A model generated the notes under the pieces. It saw only the letters and a list, made by a program, of their open reading frames with translations, made no database searches and was not told the origin of the DNA. A stretch of DNA of 6,531 nucleotides from JBMZCV01 sp049613665 (lineage in GTDB: Bacteria; Bacteroidota; Bacteroidia; Chitinophagales; UBA2359): positions 1 to 6,531 of the forward strand of contig JBMZCV010000228.1 in assembly GCA_049613665.1 (NCBI GenBank). Direction: 5' to 3'. The translations under genes were made by a program, and so were the position numbers. Of the stretch, positions 1-5,964 are shown one piece after another. The number at the start of each line of letters is the position of its first letter. The stretch's first letter is position 1.

Positions 1-32
1 GCTATGTTATATAATCCCGTTGGGATATTAGC
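1..32. repeat. End of a dispersed palindromic repeat (copy cut by window edge)
   Basis: These 32 bases match the reverse complement of 5965-5996 at 30 of 32 positions; the differences are at positions 10 and 22. They also match the diverged right arm of the large palindrome near 6142-6173 in the same orientation (about 21 of 32). The segment therefore looks like the right-hand end of a palindrome like the complete one at 5965-6176, whose left part lies outside the window. It is followed, as in the other copy, by about 25 unrelated bases and then the structured repeat. Confidence 0.75.
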
Positions 33-57
33 AAAAACAAAAAACTCAACTTATTGT

Positions 58-208
58 CCTGACGGCTATAGTGTTATTACCAACAAGTTGTTACGAAAAA
101 ATACGCTATTTATCCTTTTAGTTGCTGGTGAATAACACACAGCAACGGTGAGAGTTGTCGTTTTTTTAGAATAACATAACATGCAATAAAAAGGCTAAAA
201 TGCCAATC
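58..208. repeat. Structured intergenic repeat, copy 1
   Basis: This is a direct repeat of 6194-6354. The first 45 bases (from CCTGACGGCTAT) differ at only two positions. A central stretch varies in length and sequence, and the last ~90 bases are again nearly identical through a GTTGTCGTTTTTTT tract and AAAAAGGCTAAAA. Arms 71-86 and 122-138 can pair into a 16-bp helix with one A-C mismatch (83/125) and one bulged G (130), closing a 35-nt loop. A second hairpin, GTTGCTG (121-127) with CAGCAAC (140-146), overlaps one arm and would be mutually exclusive with it. There is no coding potential. It may be a dispersed mobile repeat or a structured RNA; orientation is unknown. Confidence 0.8.
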
Positions 209-286
209 AAAAACCTTAGAAAATTTAAATTACAGTGTAGTAGTTTTTAAGCATAACTTTCTCTAATGTTTCACTAAAAAAAACAA

Positions 287-895
287 ATGGCAAATTCTAG
301 TACCAAAAAAGCATCAAGTATTGTAGCTATATTAGCTGCTATTTTATTGTTAATTTTACAACAATTTGGAGTTATTGATACTCCTAATCAAACAACCAAT
401 GAGCAGCGACCGCCAAGTAGCATTAATGGAACACAAACAAAAGATACTGTTTCGGAGCAAAAAACGAAAGAAGTAGTCTCTAAACTTGATAAAAAGGATA
501 TTCCTCCTAAGACATCTGCTCCAATTGATTTAGATAAAACCGCTAAAGTAAAGCCGAAACCGAAAAAAGCACCACAAACACAAGAAAGCGATGAGCAAAC
601 TGCTGGAGGAGTTTTGGCGGAATTAGGGCAAAAAAAGCTGATTTATACTCGTCATGCCGAATGTAGAATGGATTGCAGATATATATCGGAAAGCGAAATT
701 AAGGATATTTTGAAGCGAGGAAAAATTAATCATCGCAAAAGCAAACCTTATGATGCACCTTGCCCTTCTTATGCTGTTGAAGGAATAACAAAAGATAACC
801 AAGAAGTGCGTATTGTTTTTGCGAAATGCGACTATGCAACAAAAGTAATTACTGCCATTGATTTGGAACGAAAATACAGTTGCCATTGTGACTAA
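287..895 (+). CDS. Membrane-anchored DUF4258 domain protein
   Basis: The 202-residue product has three parts. One hydrophobic segment (about residues 10-30) could be a transmembrane anchor or uncleaved signal. A low-complexity Lys/Pro/Thr/Gln-rich linker spans roughly 31-115. The C-terminal domain (about 117-195) resembles DUF4258, with the typical opening Y-T-R-H-A-E-x-R (H123, R127), then a short helix S-E-x-E-I-K-D-I-L and a strand V-R-I-V-F-A. Six cysteines lie in or just after the domain (126, 130, 159, 181, 199, 201), including C-R-M-D-C and a terminal C-H-C, which could form disulfides or bind metal; this is inference. The biochemical function of DUF4258 is not established, although the small HxxxR-type fold is often compared with toxin-like domains. 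No antitoxin-like neighbour is visible. The ATG at 287 places the hydrophobic segment near the N-terminus. The gene appears monocistronic and converges on the bactofilin gene. Confidence 0.8.
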   Translation: MANSSTKKASSIVAILAAILLLILQQFGVIDTPNQTTNEQRPPSSINGTQTKDTVSEQKTKEVVSKLDKKDIPPKTSAPIDLDKTAKVKPKPKKAPQTQESDEQTAGGVLAELGQKKLIYTRHAECRMDCRYISESEIKDILKRGKINHRKSKPYDAPCPSYAVEGITKDNQEVRIVFAKCDYATKVITAIDLERKYSCHCD

Positions 896-932
896 ATAGT
901 AACTGCTACTGATGTTTTCATAACAATCCTTT

Positions 933-965
933 AGAAATGACATATATCTAAAATATGTCATTTCT
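933..965. repeat. Perfect 13-bp-stem hairpin between convergent genes; variant of the dyad repeat
   Basis: AGAAATGACATAT (933-945) pairs perfectly with ATATGTCATTTCT (953-965) across a 7-nt loop. It lies 37 bases past the DUF4258 stop and 59 bases past the bactofilin stop on the other strand, so it could act as a bidirectional transcription terminator. T-runs at 975-981 and 988-995 on the + strand are about 10 nt or more past the stem, which is farther than a classic intrinsic terminator needs. The left arm with part of the loop (933-953) matches the repeat at 3121-3141 and 6401-6421 at 20 of 21 positions, so it is also a member of a dispersed repeat family. Confidence 0.65.
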
Positions 966-1024
966 CATTAGGTGTTTTTTTGTTTCATTTTTTTTAGGAA
1001 TGGCAAAAAAATATTTTAAATTCG

Positions 1025-1381
1025 CTACTGCTCTCGCTCTGGCATATTGATATTGCCATTCAAAACAGCACCTTCTTCTACGCTCAAAATTGGTGTGCTA
1101 AAAACGCCTGTAATATTGCCTTTTGGCCCTATATTCAACTGCTTTTCGGCTTTAATTTCGCCTTGAAATGTGCCATTCAAATTCATTTCATTAGTTTGCA
1201 CATCTACTTGCAATTGACTGGTATCGCCTGCCACAATCTTTCCATCGCATTCGATATGGCCATCTATTTTTCCATCTACACGCACATCGCCTTTCGCATA
1301 AATATTGCCTTTTACGGTAGTGCCTAGACTCAAAATCGTAACACTCGAATTGAAATCATTGTAATTATTGTTGTTTGCCAT
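1025..1381 (-). CDS. Bactofilin family protein (polymer-forming cytoskeletal protein)
   Basis: The 118-residue protein has the layout of a small bactofilin. A short polar, Asn-rich N-tail (1-13) precedes a DUF583-type right-handed beta-helix core (about 15-112). The core shows glycine-spaced turns such as G-N-I-Y-A-K-G-D-V-R-V-D-G-K-I-D-G (25-41), then N-L-N-G-T-F-Q-G-E-I-K-A (67-78) and N-I-G-P-K-G-N-I-T-G (83-92), and a short charged C-tail. Bactofilins self-assemble without nucleotide into filaments at the inner face of the membrane and organise cell shape, wall-modifying enzymes or motility machinery. No transmembrane helix is present, so membrane association would be peripheral. The gene stands alone, divergent from the T9SS protein gene, with a good candidate promoter 72-102 bases upstream of the ATG. 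Which cellular process it serves cannot be told from here. Confidence 0.93.
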   Translation of the reverse strand: MANNNNYNDFNSSVTILSLGTTVKGNIYAKGDVRVDGKIDGHIECDGKIVAGDTSQLQVDVQTNEMNLNGTFQGEIKAEKQLNIGPKGNITGVFSTPILSVEEGAVLNGNINMPEREQ

Positions 1382-1452
1382 TTTCTAAGGATTTTTCTGT
1401 AAAAAAATGATTCGCAAGATAGTTATTTATGCCTAAAATTTAAAATTTTTAG

Positions 1453-1483
1453 CAAAAATAAAAGATTTGCATTTTTCAAACAA
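1453..1483 (-). promoter_or_regulatory. Candidate Bacteroidota-type promoter for the bactofilin gene
   Basis: Read on the minus strand, TTG (1483-1481) is followed after 20 bases by TATTTTTG (1460-1453), an exact match to the Bacteroidota -7 consensus TAnnTTTG with typical spacing from a -33 TTG. Transcription would begin near 1447, leaving a leader of about 65 nt before the ATG at 1381. The assignment rests on pattern match alone. Confidence 0.5.
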
Positions 1484-1517
1484 ATCATATATATTACAGT
1501 AATCATTTTATCAATGA

Positions 1518-1685
1518 TTCGGACATTTTTTATAACCATTTTCAGTTGAATAAAAAACGCTTTTTGACAAGGGAAACATACTATTTTTCAGTTCAAAAGG
1601 CTACAAAAAGGGCAAATATTGGCTGCCTTAACCTAAAAAAAAAGTATGTTTAAGCCTTTGATAAAAAAATGTATAAATGTCCGAA
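1518..1685. repeat. 168-bp imperfect palindrome in the divergent intergenic region
   Basis: The ends are an exact 11-bp inverted repeat, TTCGGACATTT (1518-1528) and AAATGTCCGAA (1675-1685). A second nested pair, AAACATACTATTTTT (1574-1588) with 1637-1651, matches at 14 of 15, and a short AAGGC/GCCTT pair lies at 1597-1601 and 1625-1629. The whole block can fold as one long interrupted hairpin. A separate small hairpin, AATCATT/AATGATT (1501-1507 and 1513-1519), abuts its left end. It ends 34 bases before the ATG of the secreted protein. A weak promoter-like pair (TTG 1619-1621, 23 bases, TATGTTTA 1645-1652) falls inside it. It could be a MITE-like insertion or a regulatory structure; no target-site duplication was seen. 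Confidence 0.55.
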
Positions 1686-1719
1686 CTATTAATTTTATAA
1701 ACTTTAAATAAGTTAAAAC

Positions 1720-3033
1720 ATGAAACATTTATTACAAATTACAATAGCAAGCTGCATGTTCATGCTATTTTCGAATACAACAACACTACATGCCCAACTA
1801 TTTGTAGATGATAGCTTTGATGCCGAAACAATGGTGCTTGATTTTTTTGATAGCCAACAGCAAGCATTAATGATTGAAAATATCACTTTCACAGGAGCAG
1901 ATGGCTCTATGGGATTTTTTGAAGGAAGTGAATGTAATGTCGGTCTCAATGCAGGAATTTTAATGACTACTGGCACTATTGAAAATGCTATAGGGCCAAA
2001 TAATCAAGGATTACAAACAGGACATAATCAAACAAATGGTGATAGTGATTTAGATGCTATTGAAGGGGTTTTGGGTACAAATGACGCTTGCATTTTAGAG
2101 TTTGATATTGTGCCTTTTGTCGATTCTTTAGTCTTTCACTATGTTTTTGCGTCAGAGGAATATCTTGAGTTTGTCGATTCATTCAATGATGTATTTGCCT
2201 TTTTTGTTTCGGGGCCTGGCTACACTGAAAACACAAATATTGCACTCATTCCAAATACTGATATTGAAGTATCTATCAATAATATAAATGCAGATGATTA
2301 TAGCCAATATTATGTAAATAATGGCAATGGCAGTAGTGCTCCTCAAGATACCGATGCAACAGTTGTTCAATATGACGGTTTTACAACGCCTCTCACAGCA
2401 GTTATGCACGTTGTGGCTGGCGAAACTTATCATATTAAACTAGCAATTGCTGATGACTCAGATTCTGCTCTTGATTCTGGCGTTTTCCTTAGCGTAGAAA
2501 GTTTAGGAGGCAGTCCACAACTAGCGACGATATCAGACTTTTCGGCAGAAACAACAGTAGCAGATGGTTTGACAGTAAGCTTTCAAAACGAAGCTAGGTA
2601 TGGTACAGATTGGCTTTGGGATTTTGGCGATGGCAATACTTTTGAAGGTCGCTATCCAGAACCACACACTTATGCGACGGCTGGCGTTTATACGGTTTCG
2701 CTCACTACTTCCAATTATTGTTGCTCAACGACTGAAAGTTTTGAAGTTGGTGTTGGCGGTGTGCAAGTAGGCATAAACGAAAATGCAAGCTATGACTTTA
2801 ATTATGCTACTTTTATGGTTTATCCAAACCCTACCGATGGACAAATTCAAATCATATTGCCAAACTCAGATGAGTCGACAATTAGCTTGTATGATGTAGC
2901 AGGAAAATTGGTGCATCAAGAAAAAGTTTTTGGACAATTGAATATGAATTTAGATGCTTTTGGAAAAGGTATTTATTGGGTAAATGTACGTTCAAATGAA
3001 GATGTTTATACGCAAAAAATAGTAAATTTTTAA
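1720..3033 (+). CDS. Secreted choice-of-anchor L / PKD protein with T9SS type A sorting domain
   Basis: The 437-residue protein starts with a signal peptide (K-H then a hydrophobic run, probable cleavage after L-H-A at residue 25). Residues about 30-264 form a choice-of-anchor L domain, recognisable by G-I-L-M-T-T-G (79-85), the F-A-S-E-E-Y motif with F-N-D-V-F-A-F-F-V-S-G-P-G (143-167), the I-N-N-I-N segment (186-190), and Y-H-I-K-L-A-I-A-D-D-S-D-S-A-L-D-S-G-V-F-L (237-257). A PKD-type beta-sandwich follows (about 268-346), with W-D-F-G-D-G-N (300-306) and H-T-Y...G-V-Y-T-V-S-L. The C-terminus (about 364-437) is a T9SS type A sorting domain with V-Y-P-N-P-T-D-G (367-374), Y-D-V-A-G-K and G-I-Y-W-V. 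The product is therefore exported by Sec, carried through the outer membrane by T9SS, and anchored or released at the surface. An adhesive or matrix role is an inference. The acidic, Asp-rich loops may bind calcium. Confidence 0.92.
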   Translation: MKHLLQITIASCMFMLFSNTTTLHAQLFVDDSFDAETMVLDFFDSQQQALMIENITFTGADGSMGFFEGSECNVGLNAGILMTTGTIENAIGPNNQGLQTGHNQTNGDSDLDAIEGVLGTNDACILEFDIVPFVDSLVFHYVFASEEYLEFVDSFNDVFAFFVSGPGYTENTNIALIPNTDIEVSINNINADDYSQYYVNNGNGSSAPQDTDATVVQYDGFTTPLTAVMHVVAGETYHIKLAIADDSDSALDSGVFLSVESLGGSPQLATISDFSAETTVADGLTVSFQNEARYGTDWLWDFGDGNTFEGRYPEPHTYATAGVYTVSLTTSNYCCSTTESFEVGVGGVQVGINENASYDFNYATFMVYPNPTDGQIQIILPNSDESTISLYDVAGKLVHQEKVFGQLNMNLDAFGKGIYWVNVRSNEDVYTQKIVNF

Positions 3034-3100
3034 AAAATGAATTAGTTTTTTGCAACCTTTCACTTACTTATTTTGTCTTATAAACAAGCACATTTTAAGA

Positions 3101-3128
3101 AGTGCTAGAAATGAAGTGCTAGAAATGA
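3101..3128. repeat. 14-bp tandem duplication
   Basis: AGTGCTAGAAATGA occurs twice, perfectly and head to tail (3101-3114 and 3115-3128). The second unit runs directly into the dyad repeat at 3121. The block lies 68 bases after the stop of the secreted protein gene. Confidence 0.85.
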
Positions 3129-3141
3129 CATATTTCTAAAA
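3121..3141. repeat. Short dyad repeat, copy upstream of the DUF6660-like gene
   Basis: This 21-bp sequence recurs exactly at 6401-6421 and with one change at 933-953. Its first 17 bases form a dyad: arms AGAAAT (3121-3126) and ATTTCT (3132-3137) around a GACAT centre. An inverted copy of the first 15 bases lies at 3185-3199, so 3121-3199 can also pair as a larger hairpin with a 49-base loop. The site lies about 93-109 bases upstream of the preferred start codon at 3230. It could be an operator or a dispersed repeat. Confidence 0.7.
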
Positions 3142-3184
3142 AAACAACAGCTCATCACTTTTTTATTTGACGCTTTTGACTAAA

Positions 3185-3199
3185 AAATATGTCATTTCT
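3185..3199. repeat. Inverted partial copy of the dyad repeat
   Basis: AAATATGTCATTTCT is the exact reverse complement of the first 15 bases of the repeat at 3121-3141, and the same relation exists at 951-965. It lies between two candidate TTG starts of the next gene. That argues that this stretch is intergenic and that translation begins further downstream. Confidence 0.65.
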
Positions 3200-3229
3200 T
3201 CTTTGTTGATAATCAAAAAAATATTATTT

Positions 3230-3541
3230 TTGAAAATAGTAGTCTTTATCTTATCCATTTTTATACTTATTTTGTCGGTATTGCCATGCTCAGATGGCCA
3301 TACTTGCGAAGCGGAAGAAGATGCAAGTTGGTCAATGACTCACGAGCATTCAGAAGATGAAAAAGACCACTGTTCGCCATTTTGCTCTTGTGCTTGCTGT
3401 GGCATAACAATTGTTTTAGAAGAAACGGAAGCCGAAGAAAAAACGAAAATAACATTTCAAAACACTTATAGCTTTTCTTATTCATTTCATTACGATTTTG
3501 CATTTCTAAAAAACATTTGGCATCCGCCATCTTTTTGTTAA
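3230..3541 (+). CDS. Small Cys/His-rich membrane-anchored protein, DUF6660-like
   Basis: From the TTG at 3230 the product is 103 residues. It has K-I then a hydrophobic helix (about 3-18) ending L-P-C (18-20), a Cys/His-rich segment with S-D-G-H-T-C and H-E-H-S-E-D-E-K-D-H (38-47), then C-S-P-F-C-S-C-A-C-C-G (48-58). That last cluster is characteristic of the DUF6660 proteins encoded just upstream of TonB-dependent receptors in Bacteroidota. The remainder is acidic, then aromatic-rich. The frame has no ATG start. It stays open back to a TTG at 3167 (124 residues), with further TTGs at 3203 and 3206. I prefer 3230 because the protein then begins like its family and avoids the inverted repeat at 3185-3199. 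The function of DUF6660 is not established. The Cys and His clusters suggest metal binding in the periplasm or at a membrane, and the TonB receptor next door supports a shared role in uptake. Confidence 0.75.
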   Translation: MKIVVFILSIFILILSVLPCSDGHTCEAEEDASWSMTHEHSEDEKDHCSPFCSCACCGITIVLEETEAEEKTKITFQNTYSFSYSFHYDFAFLKNIWHPPSFC

Positions 3542-3557
3542 AATAAAATTGAGGGAG

Positions 3558-3580
3558 GAGTCTTTTTCCACAAAAGGCTC
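3558..3580 (+). promoter_or_regulatory. Intercistronic hairpin between the DUF6660-like gene and the TonB receptor gene
   Basis: GAGTCTTTT (3558-3566) and AAAAGGCTC (3572-3580) form a 9-bp stem with one U-G pair and a 5-nt TCCAC loop, 16 bases after the stop codon. A loosely T-rich stretch (TTCTATTTTG) follows from 3584. The hairpin could be a weak terminator or attenuator that lowers receptor expression relative to the upstream gene, or an mRNA-stabilising structure. The sequence does not decide between these. Confidence 0.4.
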
Positions 3581-3664
3581 AAATTCTATTTTGTTCAAAT
3601 TTGCTTACAAAAAAGGCATTTTTGGCACGAAAACCTATTTTTAATATTTTAACAAAAACATAAA

Positions 3665-5926
3665 ATGAATAATAGTCATATTAAATTTTTAAGCATCATA
3701 TTTTGCATGATGCTACAAACTGCTCTTTTTTCTCAAACGACAATAGTAAAATTCCAAATTTTAGAAGAACACGATAAAGAAACTTTAATTGGTGCTACCG
3801 TTTATTTTGAAGCACTCGAAAAAGGTGCTGTCACTGATGTAGATGGCTTTGCGACTGTCGAAAATGTACCTTTCGGCTCACATGAAGTACATATTTCTTT
3901 TGTTGGCTACGAAGAAATAGAAACAGAGGTTGAAGTTTCTGAAACGAATAATAACTTTGTTTTTTCTTTAGAAGAACACGATGAACACATGAATGAAGTA
4001 GTCGTAAAAGCTACTCGAAGCACTCGCACGATACAAAATATTCCGACAAGAGTAGAACTAATTGGTGCGGAGGAATTGAGTGAAAAAGCAATTATGAATT
4101 CGGCAAATATTTCGTTGGTGTTGCGTGAAAGCACAGGCATTCAAATTCAACAAAGTTCGTTGAGTAGTGGCAATAGCAGTATTCGCATTCAAGGCTTGGA
4201 CGGTCGCTATACACAATTGCTCAAAGATGGCTTTCCTTTGTATGGCGGTTTTGCGGGCGGCTTGAGCATTATGCAAATTCCTCCGCTAGATTTGCAGCAG
4301 TTCGAGATTATCAAAGGCAGCTCTTCAACTTTGTATGGCGGCGGTGCGATAGCAGGTTTGGTCAATATGGTATCGAAAACGCCAGACGAAGATGGCGAGC
4401 CGATGATGGATATTATGCTGACGCAAACACAGGCTTTGGGCAGTACTGCAAATGTTTTTTATGGCAAAAGAACAGGAAAATTGGGCTATACTTTGTATGG
4501 CTCTGGCCATTATCAAAATGTGTATGACAACAATGATGATGATTTCAGCAACTTGCCACAAACGACATCTTTTGCTTTCAATCCAAAATTGTTTTATTAT
4601 CCTTCCAAAAAAGCGACTTTTTGGCTAGGTATAAATGCAACTTACGATGAGCGAAACGGTGGCGATGTGACAGCGATAAAAGAAGGTGTAAAGGATGAAC
4701 ATTCATACATAGAAGAAAATACATCTAAACGAATCAGTACGCAAGCCCTTTATGAGCAGTCTTTTGGCGAAAATAAAAACTTGCAAATTAAAAATAGCAT
4801 TTCATTTTTCGATAGAAACCAACAATTGCCATTGCTTTCATTTAGTGGCATACAATGGAATACTTTTTCGGAAGCCAATTTTAGCATAAATAAAGAGGAT
4901 ACCGATTGGATTTTTGGAGCAAATATATATAGCAACAATTTTAAAGAAAAAAATGGATATTTAAATATTGCCCCTGTTTTATTTGTGCCAAGAGACCAAA
5001 ATGATATTACATTCGGTGCTTTTGCCAATAATACGACTGATATTTCTGAAAAATTGGTGCTAGAAAGTGGTTTTAGACTAGATTATTCGCCAGATTGGGG
5101 CATTTTTCCATTGCCTCGTGTGTCTTTGCTGTGGAAACCAAATCATCATTTTTCGAGCCGTTTGGGTGGTGGTTTAGGCTACAAAATACCTGATATGTTC
5201 ACAGAAGCGGCAGTTGCTAGACATTTTCAAGGCATTCAAGCTATTAATAAAAAGTATTTAGATGCAGAACGCTCTGTCGGTCTCAATTTGGATTTGCACT
5301 ACAAAGGCATGATTACCGAAAAAATAGGCGTTTCTATCAATCAACTGTTTTATTTAACAAGCATTAATAATGCTACGATATTAGTAGATGAATTTTGTGC
5401 CTACAACACTTGTTTACACGACCCTAATTTTGGAGCTTTTATGAATGCTCCTAGAAATGTTGTCAGTACAGGAGCAGAAACAAATATCAAGTTTAGCTAC
5501 AAAGATTTCAGATGGTTCATTAATTATGCTTTTATTGATGTAGGATTAAATTATTTGTCAGATAGGCCGCAAAAGTTTTTGACAGCAAAACACAATGCAG
5601 GTATGGTGTTGATGTATGAAAATGATAAATGGCGTATTGGTTACGAAGCCTATTATACAGGCAAGCAACGATTAAGCAATGGAAGTGAGACAACAGATTT
5701 TGTAACTATGGGTTTGATGGTGCAAAAACACTTTAAATGGGGAAGCCCTTTCATCAATTTTGAGAATTTCACAGATAGAAAGCAAAGCCGCTTTTCGGAA
5801 GAAGTATCAACAGTTGCAAATCATAACATGCCTGTTTTTCGTGAAATATATGCTCCAACCGATGGTTTTATTTTTACGGCTGGCGTAGTGATTAAGCCTT
5901 TCGGAAATAAGCATGAGCATCATTAA
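3665..5926 (+). CDS. TonB-dependent outer-membrane receptor with N-terminal carboxypeptidase-regulatory-like domain
   Basis: The 753-residue protein opens with a signal peptide (hydrophobic about 7-22, probable cleavage near F-S-Q, residues 22-24). A carboxypeptidase D regulatory-like beta-sandwich follows (about 26-103), with L-I-G-A-T-V (41-46), D-V-D-G-F (58-62) and S-F-V-G-Y (78-82). Next come a TonB-box-like N-E-V-V-V (110-114) and a plug domain (about 120-240) containing S-I-R-I-Q-G-L-D-G-R-Y (172-182), D-G-F-P-L-Y-G-G and I-I-K-G-S-S-S-T-L-Y-G-G-G-A-I-A-G-L-V-N (215-234). The rest is a 22-strand-type barrel ending near F746. Such receptors import bound ligands through the outer membrane using TonB-ExbBD energy. 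The substrate is not identifiable directly. H-D-E-H (105-108) before the TonB box, a C-terminal H-E-H-H, two close cysteines (578, 583) in a barrel loop, and the upstream DUF6660-like gene hint at a metal or metal complex. Length is normal and the frame intact. Confidence 0.93.
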   Translation: MNNSHIKFLSIIFCMMLQTALFSQTTIVKFQILEEHDKETLIGATVYFEALEKGAVTDVDGFATVENVPFGSHEVHISFVGYEEIETEVEVSETNNNFVFSLEEHDEHMNEVVVKATRSTRTIQNIPTRVELIGAEELSEKAIMNSANISLVLRESTGIQIQQSSLSSGNSSIRIQGLDGRYTQLLKDGFPLYGGFAGGLSIMQIPPLDLQQFEIIKGSSSTLYGGGAIAGLVNMVSKTPDEDGEPMMDIMLTQTQALGSTANVFYGKRTGKLGYTLYGSGHYQNVYDNNDDDFSNLPQTTSFAFNPKLFYYPSKKATFWLGINATYDERNGGDVTAIKEGVKDEHSYIEENTSKRISTQALYEQSFGENKNLQIKNSISFFDRNQQLPLLSFSGIQWNTFSEANFSINKEDTDWIFGANIYSNNFKEKNGYLNIAPVLFVPRDQNDITFGAFANNTTDISEKLVLESGFRLDYSPDWGIFPLPRVSLLWKPNHHFSSRLGGGLGYKIPDMFTEAAVARHFQGIQAINKKYLDAERSVGLNLDLHYKGMITEKIGVSINQLFYLTSINNATILVDEFCAYNTCLHDPNFGAFMNAPRNVVSTGAETNIKFSYKDFRWFINYAFIDVGLNYLSDRPQKFLTAKHNAGMVLMYENDKWRIGYEAYYTGKQRLSNGSETTDFVTMGLMVQKHFKWGSPFINFENFTDRKQSRFSEEVSTVANHNMPVFREIYAPTDGFIFTAGVVIKPFGNKHEHH

Positions 5927-5964
5927 GTGCTTTTTTTAATTGAAATAACAAAACAAAGGTTTTC

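Noticed and set aside
254..261. TAACTTTC as a promoter -7 element for the DUF4258 gene
   Set aside because: It lacks the final G of TAnnTTTG and no TTG lies at the right distance upstream.
623..961. Open frame of 112 codons on the minus strand over the DUF4258 gene
   Set aside because: It overlaps a gene with a clear domain, its translation shows no recognisable family, and it runs through the intergenic hairpin.
1713..1976. Minus-strand open frame over the start of the secreted protein gene
   Set aside because: It is a shadow of the signal-peptide and anchor L coding region; the product is low complexity without domain features.
2179..2433. Minus-strand open frame within the secreted protein gene
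   Set aside because: The opposite strand encodes conserved choice-of-anchor L motifs; the Ile-rich product arises from AT-rich antisense sequence.
3049..3075. TTTG / TTATTTTG as a promoter for the DUF6660-like gene
   Set aside because: It has one mismatch to TAnnTTTG and a spacing of only 15 bases, too short for the Bacteroidota pattern.
3267..3530. Minus-strand open frame over the DUF6660-like gene
   Set aside because: The plus strand carries the diagnostic Cys/His cluster; the antisense product has no recognisable features.
3907..5028. Four minus-strand open frames inside the TonB receptor gene
   Set aside because: All lie inside well-conserved receptor domains and show no independent family signal.
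5910..5937. Intrinsic terminator after the TonB receptor gene (AAGCA/TGCTT then T-run)
   Set aside because: The stem is only 5 bp with a 14-nt loop and overlaps the stop codon; too weak to annotate despite the seven-T run.
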